Shown: piece by piece, positions 36,004-44,580 of the stretch | How the letters are laid out: each line of letters opens with the position of its first letter | Numbering within the stretch: the stretch's first letter is position 1 | Source: OLB9 sp041392785 | GTDB taxonomy: Bacteria; Bacteroidota; Bacteroidia; Chitinophagales; Saprospiraceae | DNA length: 64,000 bases | Assembly: GCA_041392785.1 (NCBI GenBank) | Contig: JAWKLK010000009.1 | Coordinates: 62,001-126,000, forward strand | Direction: 5' to 3' | Made by a program: the position numbers and the translations under genes | Notes under the pieces: generated by a model | What the model was told of the DNA's origin: nothing | Databases searched by the model: none | Seen by the model: the letters and a program-made list of their open reading frames with translations, nothing else

Positions 36004-36549
36004 TTGGAGTATATAATTTTTGATTTGGAAGCATCTTGCTGGTTGGGAAGACCTCCAAAAGGAAACAATGAAATCATAGAAATTGGTGCAGTAAAAGTGG
36101 ACAACTACCAAAAGGTGACTTCTGTATTTAACAAATTTGTAAAACCAACAGTAAACCCCATTTTAAGTGAATTTTGTAAAAAACTTACGTCAATTAGTCA
36201 AGAAGATATAGATAGGTCTAGAACGTTTCCCATTGTGATTCAAGAGTTTATGGATTGGGCTGATGTAGAAAATGAAGATTATCTACTGATTTCTTGGGGA
36301 AAGTACGATAAAGCACAACTTAAGTTGGATTGTGAATTGCATAGAGTTGAGACGGAATGGCTAGATAGGCACGTCAATCTTAAATCCACCTATAGAAACC
36401 TAAAAAAGTTGAAAGACGAGCCTGGATTAAAAAAGGCGGTAAAAATGGAAGGGTTTGAATTTTCAGGTGTACACCACAGAGCCATTTCTGATGCAGAAAA
36501 TCTAGCAAAGATTTTTATCAAATATTTTGATGAATGGAATATAGGTTAA
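36004..36549 (+). CDS. DEDDh 3'-5' exonuclease (RNase T/ERI-like)
   Basis: 181 residues with exonuclease motifs: YIIFDLEASCW (Asp and Glu of Exo I), the Exo II region LLISWGKYDKAQL with its Asp, and HHRAISDAENLAKIF at the end (His and Asp of Exo III). The block CWxGRPPKGNNEIIEIGAVKV resembles KapD/ERI1-type enzymes, which trim RNA 3' ends. The start is a TTG (36004) because no ATG precedes the conserved EYIIFDLEA. It lies one base before mqnD. Confidence 0.85.
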   Translation: MEYIIFDLEASCWLGRPPKGNNEIIEIGAVKVDNYQKVTSVFNKFVKPTVNPILSEFCKKLTSISQEDIDRSRTFPIVIQEFMDWADVENEDYLLISWGKYDKAQLKLDCELHRVETEWLDRHVNLKSTYRNLKKLKDEPGLKKAVKMEGFEFSGVHHRAISDAENLAKIFIKYFDEWNIG

Positions 36550-36550
36550 C

Positions 36551-37378
36551 ATGAATTTGACACTAGGATTTTCTCCGTGCCCAAACGATACCTTCATTTT
36601 TGATGCTATTGTGAATAGGCGTATTGACCTAGAAGGTCTTGAATTCAATGTACACTTAGACGATGTGCAGGAGCTCAATGAAAAAGCCTTTCAAAGTGAA
36701 CTTGATGTTACAAAAGTCAGCTACCATGCGAGCGCCTTTCTCTTAGACCAATACGCAATCCTATCAAGTGGAAGTGCTTTAGGTAGAAATTGTGGGCCCC
36801 TTTTGATCTCAAAGGATATGCAACAAATAGATAACATCCCTACAAAAACCATTGCTATCCCGGGCAAACATACAACGGCATATTTGTTATTAAAATTTGC
36901 TTTTGGTGAACATCTCAACATTTCAGAAATGATTTTTTCTGATATAGAAGATGCTGTTATAAAAGAGCAGGTGGATTTAGGCCTTATCATTCATGAAAAC
37001 CGATTTACCTATGCCTCCAAGGGCTTGGTCAAAGTAATGGATATGGGTGTTTTTTGGGAAGAGAAAACAGGATTGCCCATCCCACTAGGTTCAATAATGG
37101 TCCGAAGAAATCTTCCCATTGATATACAAAACAAAGTAAATCGTGTTCTAAGAAATAGTGTCTTATATGCTATGGAAAATCCAAATGTTGCTTTGCCTTA
37201 TATGACCTGCCATGCACAAGAAATGGATACCCAAGTGATGCAGTCACATGTCAAACTATATGTCAATGATTATACGATTGATCTTAACGCTGATGGACGA
37301 TCGGCAGTACGCTATCTTATAGAATTTGTAAATCCTGAAGCTTACCTTAGGTGGAAAAACACGCTATTTGTTGGCTAA
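36551..37378 (+). CDS. mqnD: 1,4-dihydroxy-6-naphthoate synthase (MqnD)
   Basis: MqnD cleaves cyclic dehypoxanthine futalosine to give 1,4-dihydroxy-6-naphthoate in the futalosine route to menaquinone. The 275-residue product has LGFSPCPNDTFIFDAI, DVQELNEKAF, DVTKVSYHA, GSALGRNCGPLLIS and IPGKHTTAYLLLKFAF, all family hallmarks. The other mqn genes are not in the window. It ends six bases before a convergent gene. Confidence 0.94.
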   Translation: MNLTLGFSPCPNDTFIFDAIVNRRIDLEGLEFNVHLDDVQELNEKAFQSELDVTKVSYHASAFLLDQYAILSSGSALGRNCGPLLISKDMQQIDNIPTKTIAIPGKHTTAYLLLKFAFGEHLNISEMIFSDIEDAVIKEQVDLGLIIHENRFTYASKGLVKVMDMGVFWEEKTGLPIPLGSIMVRRNLPIDIQNKVNRVLRNSVLYAMENPNVALPYMTCHAQEMDTQVMQSHVKLYVNDYTIDLNADGRSAVRYLIEFVNPEAYLRWKNTLFVG

Positions 37379-37384
37379 TTTTAA

Positions 37385-37870
37385 TCAAACAAACCGCATA
37401 TGCCAGCTTTCACTAAGTGATTTTTTCCAAGATGTCTCGAAATCATGTTTTGTCTTTACCAAATTATCAAAAACGATTGTACTTTTATCAATAATCCCTT
37501 CTTCAAAAGCACCTTTAAGATCATTTAAATGTAAGCTTCGAACATTATTTTCTGTATCCAAGTAGGCTACTTGGGTTCTATCTTTAAGTATAATATTGTA
37601 TTTATTTTCAAGATAATCTATGTGGTGCATCATACTATCTTGTGAACAACCACCTATATGTGTAATGGAATTGTCTGCAATCAAAACAAGGAATTTGCGA
37701 TAAAATATGCCAGCAAACGATGGAAATTGTTCCTTATGACTGACCCATTCATCTAAAAAAGCATGTAAATCATATTCAATTTTTGATATTAATTCATCAG
37801 AAATTAATTCTTTGGCTTGGAAAATCCAAACCTTTGCATCTCCAGAAATTCCTTCATAATGAACTATCAT
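37385..37870 (-). CDS. Conserved Bacteroidota protein often labelled 'ABC transporter ATPase'
   Basis: 161 residues. The pattern KVWIFQAKELISDE, FLDEWVSHKEQFPSF, IGGCSQDSMMHHIDYLE, STIVFDNLVKTK and the C-terminal SESWHMRF matches a family present across Bacteroidota. Database entries for it often say ABC transporter ATPase, but there is no Walker A, no signature motif and no Walker B here. The conserved Cys-Ser-x-Asp (CSQD) and Trp-His near the end look like functional sites. The role is unknown. It is convergent with mqnD and 80 bases after the queuosine transporter gene. Confidence 0.75.
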   Translation of the reverse strand: MIVHYEGISGDAKVWIFQAKELISDELISKIEYDLHAFLDEWVSHKEQFPSFAGIFYRKFLVLIADNSITHIGGCSQDSMMHHIDYLENKYNIILKDRTQVAYLDTENNVRSLHLNDLKGAFEEGIIDKSTIVFDNLVKTKHDFETSWKKSLSESWHMRFV

Positions 37871-37950
37871 ATAATAATAAGGTTAAGTAGAAATTCGAAC
37901 AAAAAAAATAACAATCGGTTCAATTCAAACGAGTGTATAGGATATAAAAT

Positions 37951-38736
37951 CTATGCCTTCATGGCAGAGGATTTCATCAATGTTGCTTGCGAATGTCCCA
38001 AATAGTTTTCTATAACATCATGAATAAAATAAATGATTGGAGTCATAAAAATAGCCACTACACCTTTGTAAATATAGTTCACAGTACCGATAGCTAATAT
38101 CCGAGATAATTCCCAATCAGATCCTATCCAAAAGGCGATCAATAAAACAATATAACTGTCTATAGCTTGCGAAACCAAGGTACTCCCTGTCGCCCTAAGC
38201 CATAGTCTTCCTTCTCCAGTTATTGCTTTTATTTTGTGAAAAATAAACACATCCAAAATCTGTCCAAATAAGAATGCAACCATAGAACCTACAATAATCC
38301 AAAGGCCTTGTCCCATGATTTTCTTGAATGCTACTTGCATATCGGGAATGCTATTTGCTCCCAATGTGCCACTTTGATATTGCCACCATTCATTCGGGGG
38401 TAAACTGATTGATAAATACACCATCACAAAGGCAAAAACTACAATTCCAACTGCGAGATATGACAAAAATCGCACTACTTTTTCTCCATAATATTCATTA
38501 ATAATATCTGTCATCACAAATACTACTGGCCATAATATCACACCTGCTGTCAAATTGAGTCCAAGACCTTCAACTCCAAAAATTTTAAGATTCAAAGGTG
38601 AAAAACCGAACAAAGCTTCAAGAGAAAATATCTTAGTTCCAATGAATTCAGCTACTATGGTATTTGCAATAAAAAAAGCAGTAAGTACGAGTAAAAGTTT
38701 TACGGGCTTAGTCAATAATTGAGGTTGTTCCAGCAT
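37951..38736 (-). CDS. Queuosine precursor transporter (QPTR/YhhQ family)
   Basis: 261 residues with about six or seven membrane helices. The family signs are NTIVAEFIGTKIF, GVILWPVVFVMTDIINEYYGE and ATGSTLVSQAIDSYIVLLIAF. Such proteins import preQ0 or preQ1 for queuosine in tRNA. It is nine bases after ubiX in a tightly packed minus-strand run. No other queuosine gene is seen in the window. Confidence 0.9.
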   Translation of the reverse strand: MLEQPQLLTKPVKLLLVLTAFFIANTIVAEFIGTKIFSLEALFGFSPLNLKIFGVEGLGLNLTAGVILWPVVFVMTDIINEYYGEKVVRFLSYLAVGIVVFAFVMVYLSISLPPNEWWQYQSGTLGANSIPDMQVAFKKIMGQGLWIIVGSMVAFLFGQILDVFIFHKIKAITGEGRLWLRATGSTLVSQAIDSYIVLLIAFWIGSDWELSRILAIGTVNYIYKGVVAIFMTPIIYFIHDVIENYLGHSQATLMKSSAMKA

Positions 38737-38745
38737 AATTTGATT

Positions 38746-39318
38746 TTAGGAATTAGAAGATTGTCCCCACCTAAATGCATCATTATCAAGTTTAGCAATG
38801 TCTAATATTCTATCTATCACAGTATCAACCACTGAGATAATATCAGATGGCTTTGAATAAAAGGAAGGTGTTGCAGGGCAAATTATTCCTCCGGCTTCGG
38901 CAATAGTAGTCATATTTTTAAGGTGTATAAGATTATATGGAGTTTCCCTTACAACTACTATCAATCGCCTTTTTTCTTTGAGCATGACATCAGCTGCTCT
39001 CGTCATCAAACTGTCAGAAACTCCAGATGCAATCCTACCAACGAGTCCCATAGAAGCAGGACAGATTATCATAGTATCATATTGGGCTGAACCGGAGGCA
39101 AAAGGTGCTAGAAAATCATCATTTTTATAAAATTCAAAATTTTTCCAGACTTCCGGATCAAAATCCCCTATCTCTAGTTTCCAATTTGCAAGAGCGTTTT
39201 TTGACATGACCACATTGCATGTAACATCATCTCTACTTTGACATTTTTCCATCAACCTTTTCGCATATATAGCGCCTGATGAGCCACCTATTCCTAAGAC
39301 AATTTTTCTTTTCTGCAT
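38746..39318 (-). CDS. ubiX: UbiX family flavin prenyltransferase
   Basis: UbiX attaches a dimethylallyl group to FMN to make prenyl-FMN for UbiD-type decarboxylases. The 190-residue product has the FMN-binding GIGGSSGAIYAKRLME, PASMGLVGRIASGVSDSLMTRAADV (split here) and VVRETPYNLIHLKNM. Length is typical. It starts two bases after folC. In an organism with the futalosine pathway (mqnD at 36.5 kb) its UbiD-type partner may act in menaquinone synthesis, which is inference. Confidence 0.92.
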   Translation of the reverse strand: MQKRKIVLGIGGSSGAIYAKRLMEKCQSRDDVTCNVVMSKNALANWKLEIGDFDPEVWKNFEFYKNDDFLAPFASGSAQYDTMIICPASMGLVGRIASGVSDSLMTRAADVMLKEKRRLIVVVRETPYNLIHLKNMTTIAEAGGIICPATPSFYSKPSDIISVVDTVIDRILDIAKLDNDAFRWGQSSNS

Positions 39319-39320
39319 GG

Positions 39321-40619
39321 TTATAAAATCTCTGCCACAACAAATATACTACCTATTATTAAAATGACATCATGCTTGCAGGCAGAAAGTTGCGCTGCAG
39401 CATATGCCCTCTTCACAGATGTGTAAGCCTTACCATTCAGGCCCAAGGCTGAAGCTTCATTTTGTAATTCGATCGCATTCTTCCCTCGTGGTATTTTTGC
39501 TTTGGCAAAATAGTATTTTGCTTGTCTGGGTAGCAAGGTTAAAACTCTTGAAATGTCTTTATCATTTACAAACCCTGCAACTATATGTAAGTTCTCAAAT
39601 GTCATGGTCGATAATGCATTTACCACCATCGAAATTCCAGCTTCATTATGCGCACTATCAGCAAGAATAAATGGCTCTAATGATAATATTTCCCATCTAC
39701 CCATATAGGCTGTCATTTTCTTAACCTTTGGGGAAAAAGCTTTAATTTTTTCAAAATCTATGGGAATATTTTGACTCAATATTTTTAAGGAATAGAAGGC
39801 TGTGGTAATATTTTTATCCTGGAATGGACCAGTTATATCCAATGTAACATCCAGTTTTTCTTTCTCATCATGGAGTTGAAATGAACCAACAATGCCTCGT
39901 GGATCAAAAGATTTCTTCTGAATCCATATTGATTTTAATGAAGCGACATACATCGGAGCATTCAGTTCTGTACTCCTTTGTTCAAATACATGGTGAATAT
40001 CACTTTGGAACTCGCCAATGACAACCTGAATATTGGGTTTTATGATACCTGCTTTTTCATATGCTATGGCTTCAAGTGTTTCGCCCAACATATTTTGATG
40101 GTCAAAACTTATATTAGTGATGACGCACAATAAAGGAGTAATGACATTCGTCGAATCAAGTCTACCTCCGAGTCCTGTTTCAACTACAACATAATCCACC
40201 TTCATATCATAAAACCACTTAAACGCTAATGCCACCATCAATTCAAAAAACGAAGGCTTTATCTGTTCGATATCATGATAATAAACATTTATAAAATTTA
40301 TAATATATTTTTTATCGATAAAATTTCCATTTAATTTAATCCTCTCTCTCAAGTCTTTGTAGTGAGGAGAAGTATACACTCCAACTTTATATCCCTGAGC
40401 TTGTAAGCCACCAGCGATCAAGTGTGAAACCGTACCCTTCCCATTGGTGCCAGCAACATGAATGATTTTCAATGAATTTTGAGGATTTCCTAATAATTCA
40501 CAAAGGGCCAAGGTATTCGTCAAATCCTTCTTGTATGCTGCCTGTCCCTGCCTTTGAAACATAGGAAGATGGTCATACAGATATGTTAAGGTGTCTGAAT
40601 AAGTTACAAATGGTTGCAT
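39321..40619 (-). CDS. folC: Folylpolyglutamate synthase/dihydrofolate synthase
   Basis: FolC adds glutamate to dihydropteroate and to folates. The 432-residue product has the P-loop VAGTNGKGTVSHLIAGG (near residue 58), the metal and substrate loop YTSPHYKDLRERI, ETGLGGRLDSTNV, FDHQNMLGETLEAIAYEKAGI and a Mur-ligase-like C-terminal domain with LADSAHNEAGI. All bifunctional-type motifs are in order. It is part of the run tadA to the queuosine transporter; folP is elsewhere (13 kb). Confidence 0.95.
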   Translation of the reverse strand: MQPFVTYSDTLTYLYDHLPMFQRQGQAAYKKDLTNTLALCELLGNPQNSLKIIHVAGTNGKGTVSHLIAGGLQAQGYKVGVYTSPHYKDLRERIKLNGNFIDKKYIINFINVYYHDIEQIKPSFFELMVALAFKWFYDMKVDYVVVETGLGGRLDSTNVITPLLCVITNISFDHQNMLGETLEAIAYEKAGIIKPNIQVVIGEFQSDIHHVFEQRSTELNAPMYVASLKSIWIQKKSFDPRGIVGSFQLHDEKEKLDVTLDITGPFQDKNITTAFYSLKILSQNIPIDFEKIKAFSPKVKKMTAYMGRWEILSLEPFILADSAHNEAGISMVVNALSTMTFENLHIVAGFVNDKDISRVLTLLPRQAKYYFAKAKIPRGKNAIELQNEASALGLNGKAYTSVKRAYAAAQLSACKHDVILIIGSIFVVAEIL

Positions 40620-40630
40620 GGCTTTTGGGG

Positions 40631-41626
40631 TTATAGGGAAGAGTAATCTAATCCAATGTGAAACAATGCGTCACCAAGATATACCACACTTGCATTATTA
40701 TGACCAATGATATAACCATTTTGGTTCGCATGGACTTCATACGAAAAGGTCCCGTAAGGATCCTTAATATGGCCTAAAATTTCACCCTTTTTTACAAACT
40801 CACCTGATTGTTTTTTCCAAATAAATAAACCTGCATGCGCAGCTCTAACCCATGAAGTTTTCTTGACCAAAATAGTAGAATTTCGAGGTAATGTCATATC
40901 TCTATCCATCATTTCCATCTTAGACAAAATATTTATTATACTTTGATAACCAGTTTCGATCGCTTTTCCACTGAGTCGTATGGATTCACCCCCTTCAAAA
41001 ACTATGGCAGGAACATGCATATCGAAGGCGGCTTTTCTGAATGAATGGTTGATAAGAGGTTGTTCAATAATAAATGGCACCTCGGCTGCTTGAGCTAACA
41101 ATAATGCTTTTTGATCATTTTTATTATATCTGATTTGAGGGTAATTATACCTTGCTTCCCCTCCAGTATGAAAATCAATAGCCACATCTACCTCCGGCAA
41201 TATAAACTTAGTAATAATTCGCGCTATGCGGGATGCTAGTGAACCGTTGATGTGACCAGGAAAAGATCTATTTACATCCTTACCATCTAGTACGTCCCTT
41301 GAGTAATTGATGAATCCATAAACATTCAAAAGTGGGATTATAATTAAACTACCTTTGGATAACTTTAAATATAGTTTGTCCTCTATTACTCGTCTTAAGG
41401 TTTCTATACCATTGATTTCATTGCCATGTATACCCGCCAATAGGAGTATTCTTGGACCAGGAATGCCCGTATCCATCACATGTGCAAAAATATTGATTCT
41501 ATTGTGCGAAGGAATTTTCCCCACATTAATTTTAATAGTATTTAGGACATTTTTTTCAATGATCTCACCATTAATATACCATTCTGGCACATTTTTGAAT
41601 TTGGACTCCTTCAATATTTCATACAT
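40631..41626 (-). CDS. Succinylglutamate desuccinylase/aspartoacylase-like zinc peptidase
   Basis: 331 residues of the M14-related AstE/AspA family. Zinc motif LLAGIHGNEINGIE, then DVNRSFPG, VDVAIDFHTGGEARYN with the third ligand His, and VPAIVFEGGE with the catalytic Glu. The last 80 residues form a biotinyl/lipoyl-like beta domain (GEFVKKGEILGHIKDP). It lies nine bases after rimK; this pairing recurs in many bacteria, so the enzyme may remove or edit glutamate-type modifications made by RimK. The substrate is not established. Confidence 0.88.
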   Translation of the reverse strand: MYEILKESKFKNVPEWYINGEIIEKNVLNTIKINVGKIPSHNRINIFAHVMDTGIPGPRILLLAGIHGNEINGIETLRRVIEDKLYLKLSKGSLIIIPLLNVYGFINYSRDVLDGKDVNRSFPGHINGSLASRIARIITKFILPEVDVAIDFHTGGEARYNYPQIRYNKNDQKALLLAQAAEVPFIIEQPLINHSFRKAAFDMHVPAIVFEGGESIRLSGKAIETGYQSIINILSKMEMMDRDMTLPRNSTILVKKTSWVRAAHAGLFIWKKQSGEFVKKGEILGHIKDPYGTFSYEVHANQNGYIIGHNNASVVYLGDALFHIGLDYSSL

Positions 41627-41635
41627 ACCAATATC

Positions 41636-42517
41636 TTACAATTTGCATTTTTGTCTTTCCAAAAATTTCACAATTTCCGCTGAAACATTCACTTTAGTGA
41701 TGGTCTCAATTCCTTCTAATCCTGGAGAAGCATTCACTTCCAAAACTACCGGACCATCATGTGTTTGCAACATATCCACACCAGCCACTGAAAGATCCAA
41801 AGCTCTTACTGCATCTAGAGCTGTTCTTTCTTCTCTTTCTGATAAGGTCAATACTTCAGCACTCCCACCTCTATGTAGATTTGAGCGAAATTCACCAGAT
41901 TTTGCCTGACGTCTCATGGCGGCAACTACCCTACCATCCACAACAAAGGCACGCAAATCTGCACCTTTGGCTTCTTTTATGAATTCCTGCAACAAAACCT
42001 TTTCTTTTGTCGCGTGAAATGCCTCTAATATAGATTCAGCTGTTTTTCTATTTTCTGCCAGCATAACTCCTAGTCCCTGAGTACCTGTGATTAATTTTAT
42101 AACCACAGGATATTCTTTCAATTGGCTGAGCAGAAATTCAATACTTAAAGTATGACTAGCATAAACAGTTTTGGGAACAGGTATCCCATTCCTCTCCAAT
42201 ATTTGCAAACAACTCAACTTATCTCTAGCTTGGAGTAAAGGTGTAGATTTGAGTGAAGTGATGACATTATGTAATTCGAAATGACGAATTATAGATGCTC
42301 CATAACTTGTCGCTGATGTACCTATGCGTGGTATCACTGCATCGACATGAGTGATCTCCTGATTGTTGTAGAAAAGCTTAGACTTGTTGTTCTCAATCAA
42401 AATATCGCAATACAAATGATCTATCACACGTACAGAGTGATTTCTAACTTTACATGCTCTTATGAGGCTGTCTGTACTATACAGTCCTGTGTTTCTCGAG
42501 AGGATAATGATATTCAC
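41636..42517 (-). CDS. rimK: RimK-type alpha-L-glutamate ligase
   Basis: An ATP-grasp ligase; in E. coli RimK adds glutamates to the C-terminus of ribosomal protein S6. The 293-residue product has DAVIPRIGTSATSYGASIIR, the ATP-grasp VIKLITGTQGLGVMLAE, LLQEFIKEAKGADLRAFVV, FRSNLHRGGSAE and the metal site VVLEVNASPGLEGIE. Length is typical. It is 25 bases after tadA and nine before the aspartoacylase-like gene. Confidence 0.93.
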   Translation of the reverse strand: MNIIILSRNTGLYSTDSLIRACKVRNHSVRVIDHLYCDILIENNKSKLFYNNQEITHVDAVIPRIGTSATSYGASIIRHFELHNVITSLKSTPLLQARDKLSCLQILERNGIPVPKTVYASHTLSIEFLLSQLKEYPVVIKLITGTQGLGVMLAENRKTAESILEAFHATKEKVLLQEFIKEAKGADLRAFVVDGRVVAAMRRQAKSGEFRSNLHRGGSAEVLTLSEREERTALDAVRALDLSVAGVDMLQTHDGPVVLEVNASPGLEGIETITKVNVSAEIVKFLERQKCKL

Positions 42518-42542
42518 CTAAAACTTATAACTATTTGTATTC

Positions 42543-42989
42543 TCAACGTTTTTTTTGAAAAAAATGTCGCACCAAGGCACCACATTCATCATGACAAATA
42601 CCAAACTCCAGCTTTGTTCTTGGGTGGAGTAGCTCCTTTCCAAAACGCATAAAACCTCTTTTATCATCACTGGCTCCGTAGACAACCTTACCTATTTGAG
42701 ACCAATACAGCGCACCTGCACACATGATACAAGGTTCTACAGTGACATACATGGTACAGGATTTCAGATATTTACCAGAAAGATACGATGATGCAGCTGT
42801 TATAGCGAGAATTTCAGCATGAGCAGTCACATCATTTAGCATTTCTGTTTGATTATATGCTTTGGCAATTATAGCATTTTTGCAGACTATCACGGCTCCA
42901 ATAGGCACTTCATCCGCAGCTGCGGCCTTTTCTGCTTCTTTAATCGCTTGTTTCATAAAATAATCATCTGTATAAATGCTCAACATCAC
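42543..42989 (-). CDS. tadA: tRNA-specific adenosine deaminase TadA
   Basis: TadA converts adenosine 34 to inosine in tRNA-Arg (ACG). The 148-residue product has the cytidine-deaminase-fold zinc site HAEI (His57, Glu59) and PCIMC (Cys87, Cys90), with VPIGAVIV at the start. It also ends with the basic FFQKKR. A second in-frame ATG follows the first, so the exact start is open by one codon. It leads the minus-strand run to the queuosine transporter; note two tRNA-modification genes in one run. Confidence 0.93.
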   Translation of the reverse strand: MMLSIYTDDYFMKQAIKEAEKAAAADEVPIGAVIVCKNAIIAKAYNQTEMLNDVTAHAEILAITAASSYLSGKYLKSCTMYVTVEPCIMCAGALYWSQIGKVVYGASDDKRGFMRFGKELLHPRTKLEFGICHDECGALVRHFFQKKR

Positions 42990-43101
42990 TTGAATTTAAT
43001 GCAAAGAAACAGGTTTTTTTATAAAATTTATTTTCAATATATGCTAAATGTAACAAAAAAATGTAATACCTTCGTTGTAATGTAAGTGAAGTCCTGTCTC
43101 G

Positions 43102-43587
43102 ATGTTTAAATATATTGTAATATTATTTTTATTAATTTGTGTAAACACAAACACTTTTTCTCAATCTGAGATCAGAGCAAAGAGACAAGTTGCTTACTTT
43201 ATTGGTGAAGAAGAAAGCAAGTATGAGTTTCTAGTCAAAAACTATAATACAATGCTATTTGCAGTTTGCGATTCAGATATGGATAAATCATATTCATTGT
43301 GGATTGATTTGATGAAAGACTTTGAAAAATATGCTGAATCAATGCAATTCGACATCAAAGGAGTCAAACTGTGGATCAATGTTTTTTGGGATGAAAAAGG
43401 CCTAATAGATTATATCTTCTTTTATCCAAAACCCAATAGTAAGAACATGAATTACGACTTGGTCAAAGATTTATTTGACAATTTTGCAAAACAACAACCG
43501 CGATTGCCTGTCACATCCAATGTAAAATTTTCACATTATGGAAGCGGTGGATTTCCTGTATTCGGTAAAGTTCTAAATGGAAATTAG
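43102..43587 (+). CDS. Exported protein of unknown function
   Basis: 161 residues with a clear signal peptide (MFKYIVILFLLICVNTNTFSQ). The mature part is mixed alpha/beta: YEFLVKNYNTMLFAVCDSD, IKGVKLWINVFWDEKGLIDYI and YPKPNSKN. I do not recognise the family. Its last 11 bases overlap the next gene. An imperfect -7 element (TACCTTCG, 43067-43074) lies about 28 bases upstream. Confidence 0.65.
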   Translation: MFKYIVILFLLICVNTNTFSQSEIRAKRQVAYFIGEEESKYEFLVKNYNTMLFAVCDSDMDKSYSLWIDLMKDFEKYAESMQFDIKGVKLWINVFWDEKGLIDYIFFYPKPNSKNMNYDLVKDLFDNFAKQQPRLPVTSNVKFSHYGSGGFPVFGKVLNGN

Positions 43588-44539
43588 AATTTTGATTTTC
43601 ACAATTAGATTTCTTTTATTTACCTTTTTATTCTTTCTTTTTTCCTGTAGTTCGCCAGAATCTATTGCTTTGGAAGAATATTTTAATTCAGGAACTAATG
43701 ATACTTGGTATGATTTACATATGGATGATAGCGGAAATATCACTGTCATTGGTGGATATGTTTGGTTGAGAGGACTTCAACTCACAACGGATAAAACATT
43801 TTCAAATTTTAAGCTGGATACGATTTCAACAAAAGGACTTTTTGATCTAGAGTTATTGTCTAATGGTGATCTTCTTACTGTTGGGACAGATGGATTTTTA
43901 TTTCAAAAACCGATATCAGAACAATCATGGACTTTCCACAGATTAGCTAATTGGGACATTCTCCAAAGAGTTCATGAAGGAGTAGATGCGATATATACGT
44001 TTGGTGGAAAATCAAATGAACATGGTTATATCTATAAACTTAATAGACAGTTCCAAGTCGACTCTGCAATGTATTTCCCATTCGAAATTTCTGATGCCAT
44101 CATTACAGATGAAAGAATCGTTGCATTTGGATGGGGAAATATCATGACATCTGATAAGAATGGATTACAATGGCACCTTTTAAAAAACGAGGGAGATTTT
44201 TATGCTTCAGGAGTAATGCTGAACAATTTTGATGGACTCATTATCGGCTATAATGGTCATATTTTGAAGACCGTTGATGGAGGAGCAACATGGCATACGT
44301 TTAAACCCAAAATAGCACATGCAGGGTACAATGCCTTTAGAGTCATTAAATCATTTGATGATGGCACGCTTATTATATGTGGAAATGATGGCAAATTTTG
44401 GCTCAGCCAAGACCAAGGCAATAGTTGGACTTATTATAAATTACAAAATGAATTTGACATTTATGGTTGCATTTACTTACAGAAAAATGAATTTGCTCTC
44501 TGTGGTGAAAAGGGAACAATTACAAGGATTAAAATTTAA
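43577..44539 (+). CDS. Lipoprotein with Ycf48/BNR-like beta-propeller repeats
   Basis: 320 residues. A lipoprotein-type signal leads to FLFSCSSPE (acylated Cys near 24). The body shows repeated blades such as GHILKTVDGGATWHTF and GKFWLSQDQGNSWTYY, the Asp-box/BNR motif (S/T-x-D-x-G-x-T/S-W) found in Ycf48-like and sialidase-like propellers. It is probably a periplasm-facing propeller; the ligand is unknown. It overlaps the upstream exported-protein gene by 11 bases. Confidence 0.72.
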   Translation: MEIRILIFTIRFLLFTFLFFLFSCSSPESIALEEYFNSGTNDTWYDLHMDDSGNITVIGGYVWLRGLQLTTDKTFSNFKLDTISTKGLFDLELLSNGDLLTVGTDGFLFQKPISEQSWTFHRLANWDILQRVHEGVDAIYTFGGKSNEHGYIYKLNRQFQVDSAMYFPFEISDAIITDERIVAFGWGNIMTSDKNGLQWHLLKNEGDFYASGVMLNNFDGLIIGYNGHILKTVDGGATWHTFKPKIAHAGYNAFRVIKSFDDGTLIICGNDGKFWLSQDQGNSWTYYKLQNEFDIYGCIYLQKNEFALCGEKGTITRIKI

Positions 44540-44547
44540 AAATAATC

Positions 44548-44555
44548 TATCTTTG
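44548..44555 (+). promoter_or_regulatory. -7 element (TATCTTTG) before the exported YCII-like gene
   Basis: An exact TAnnTTTG match 25 bases before the GTG start at 44581, just after the stop of the lipoprotein gene. Confidence 0.45.
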
Positions 44556-44580
44556 TTTCCTTAATTAATAAATATCATTA

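Noticed and set aside
41355..41909. A 184-codon plus-strand frame across the rimK/aspartoacylase junction
   Set aside because: Both strands cannot plausibly be coding here, the minus-strand genes have clear family motifs, and this frame has none.
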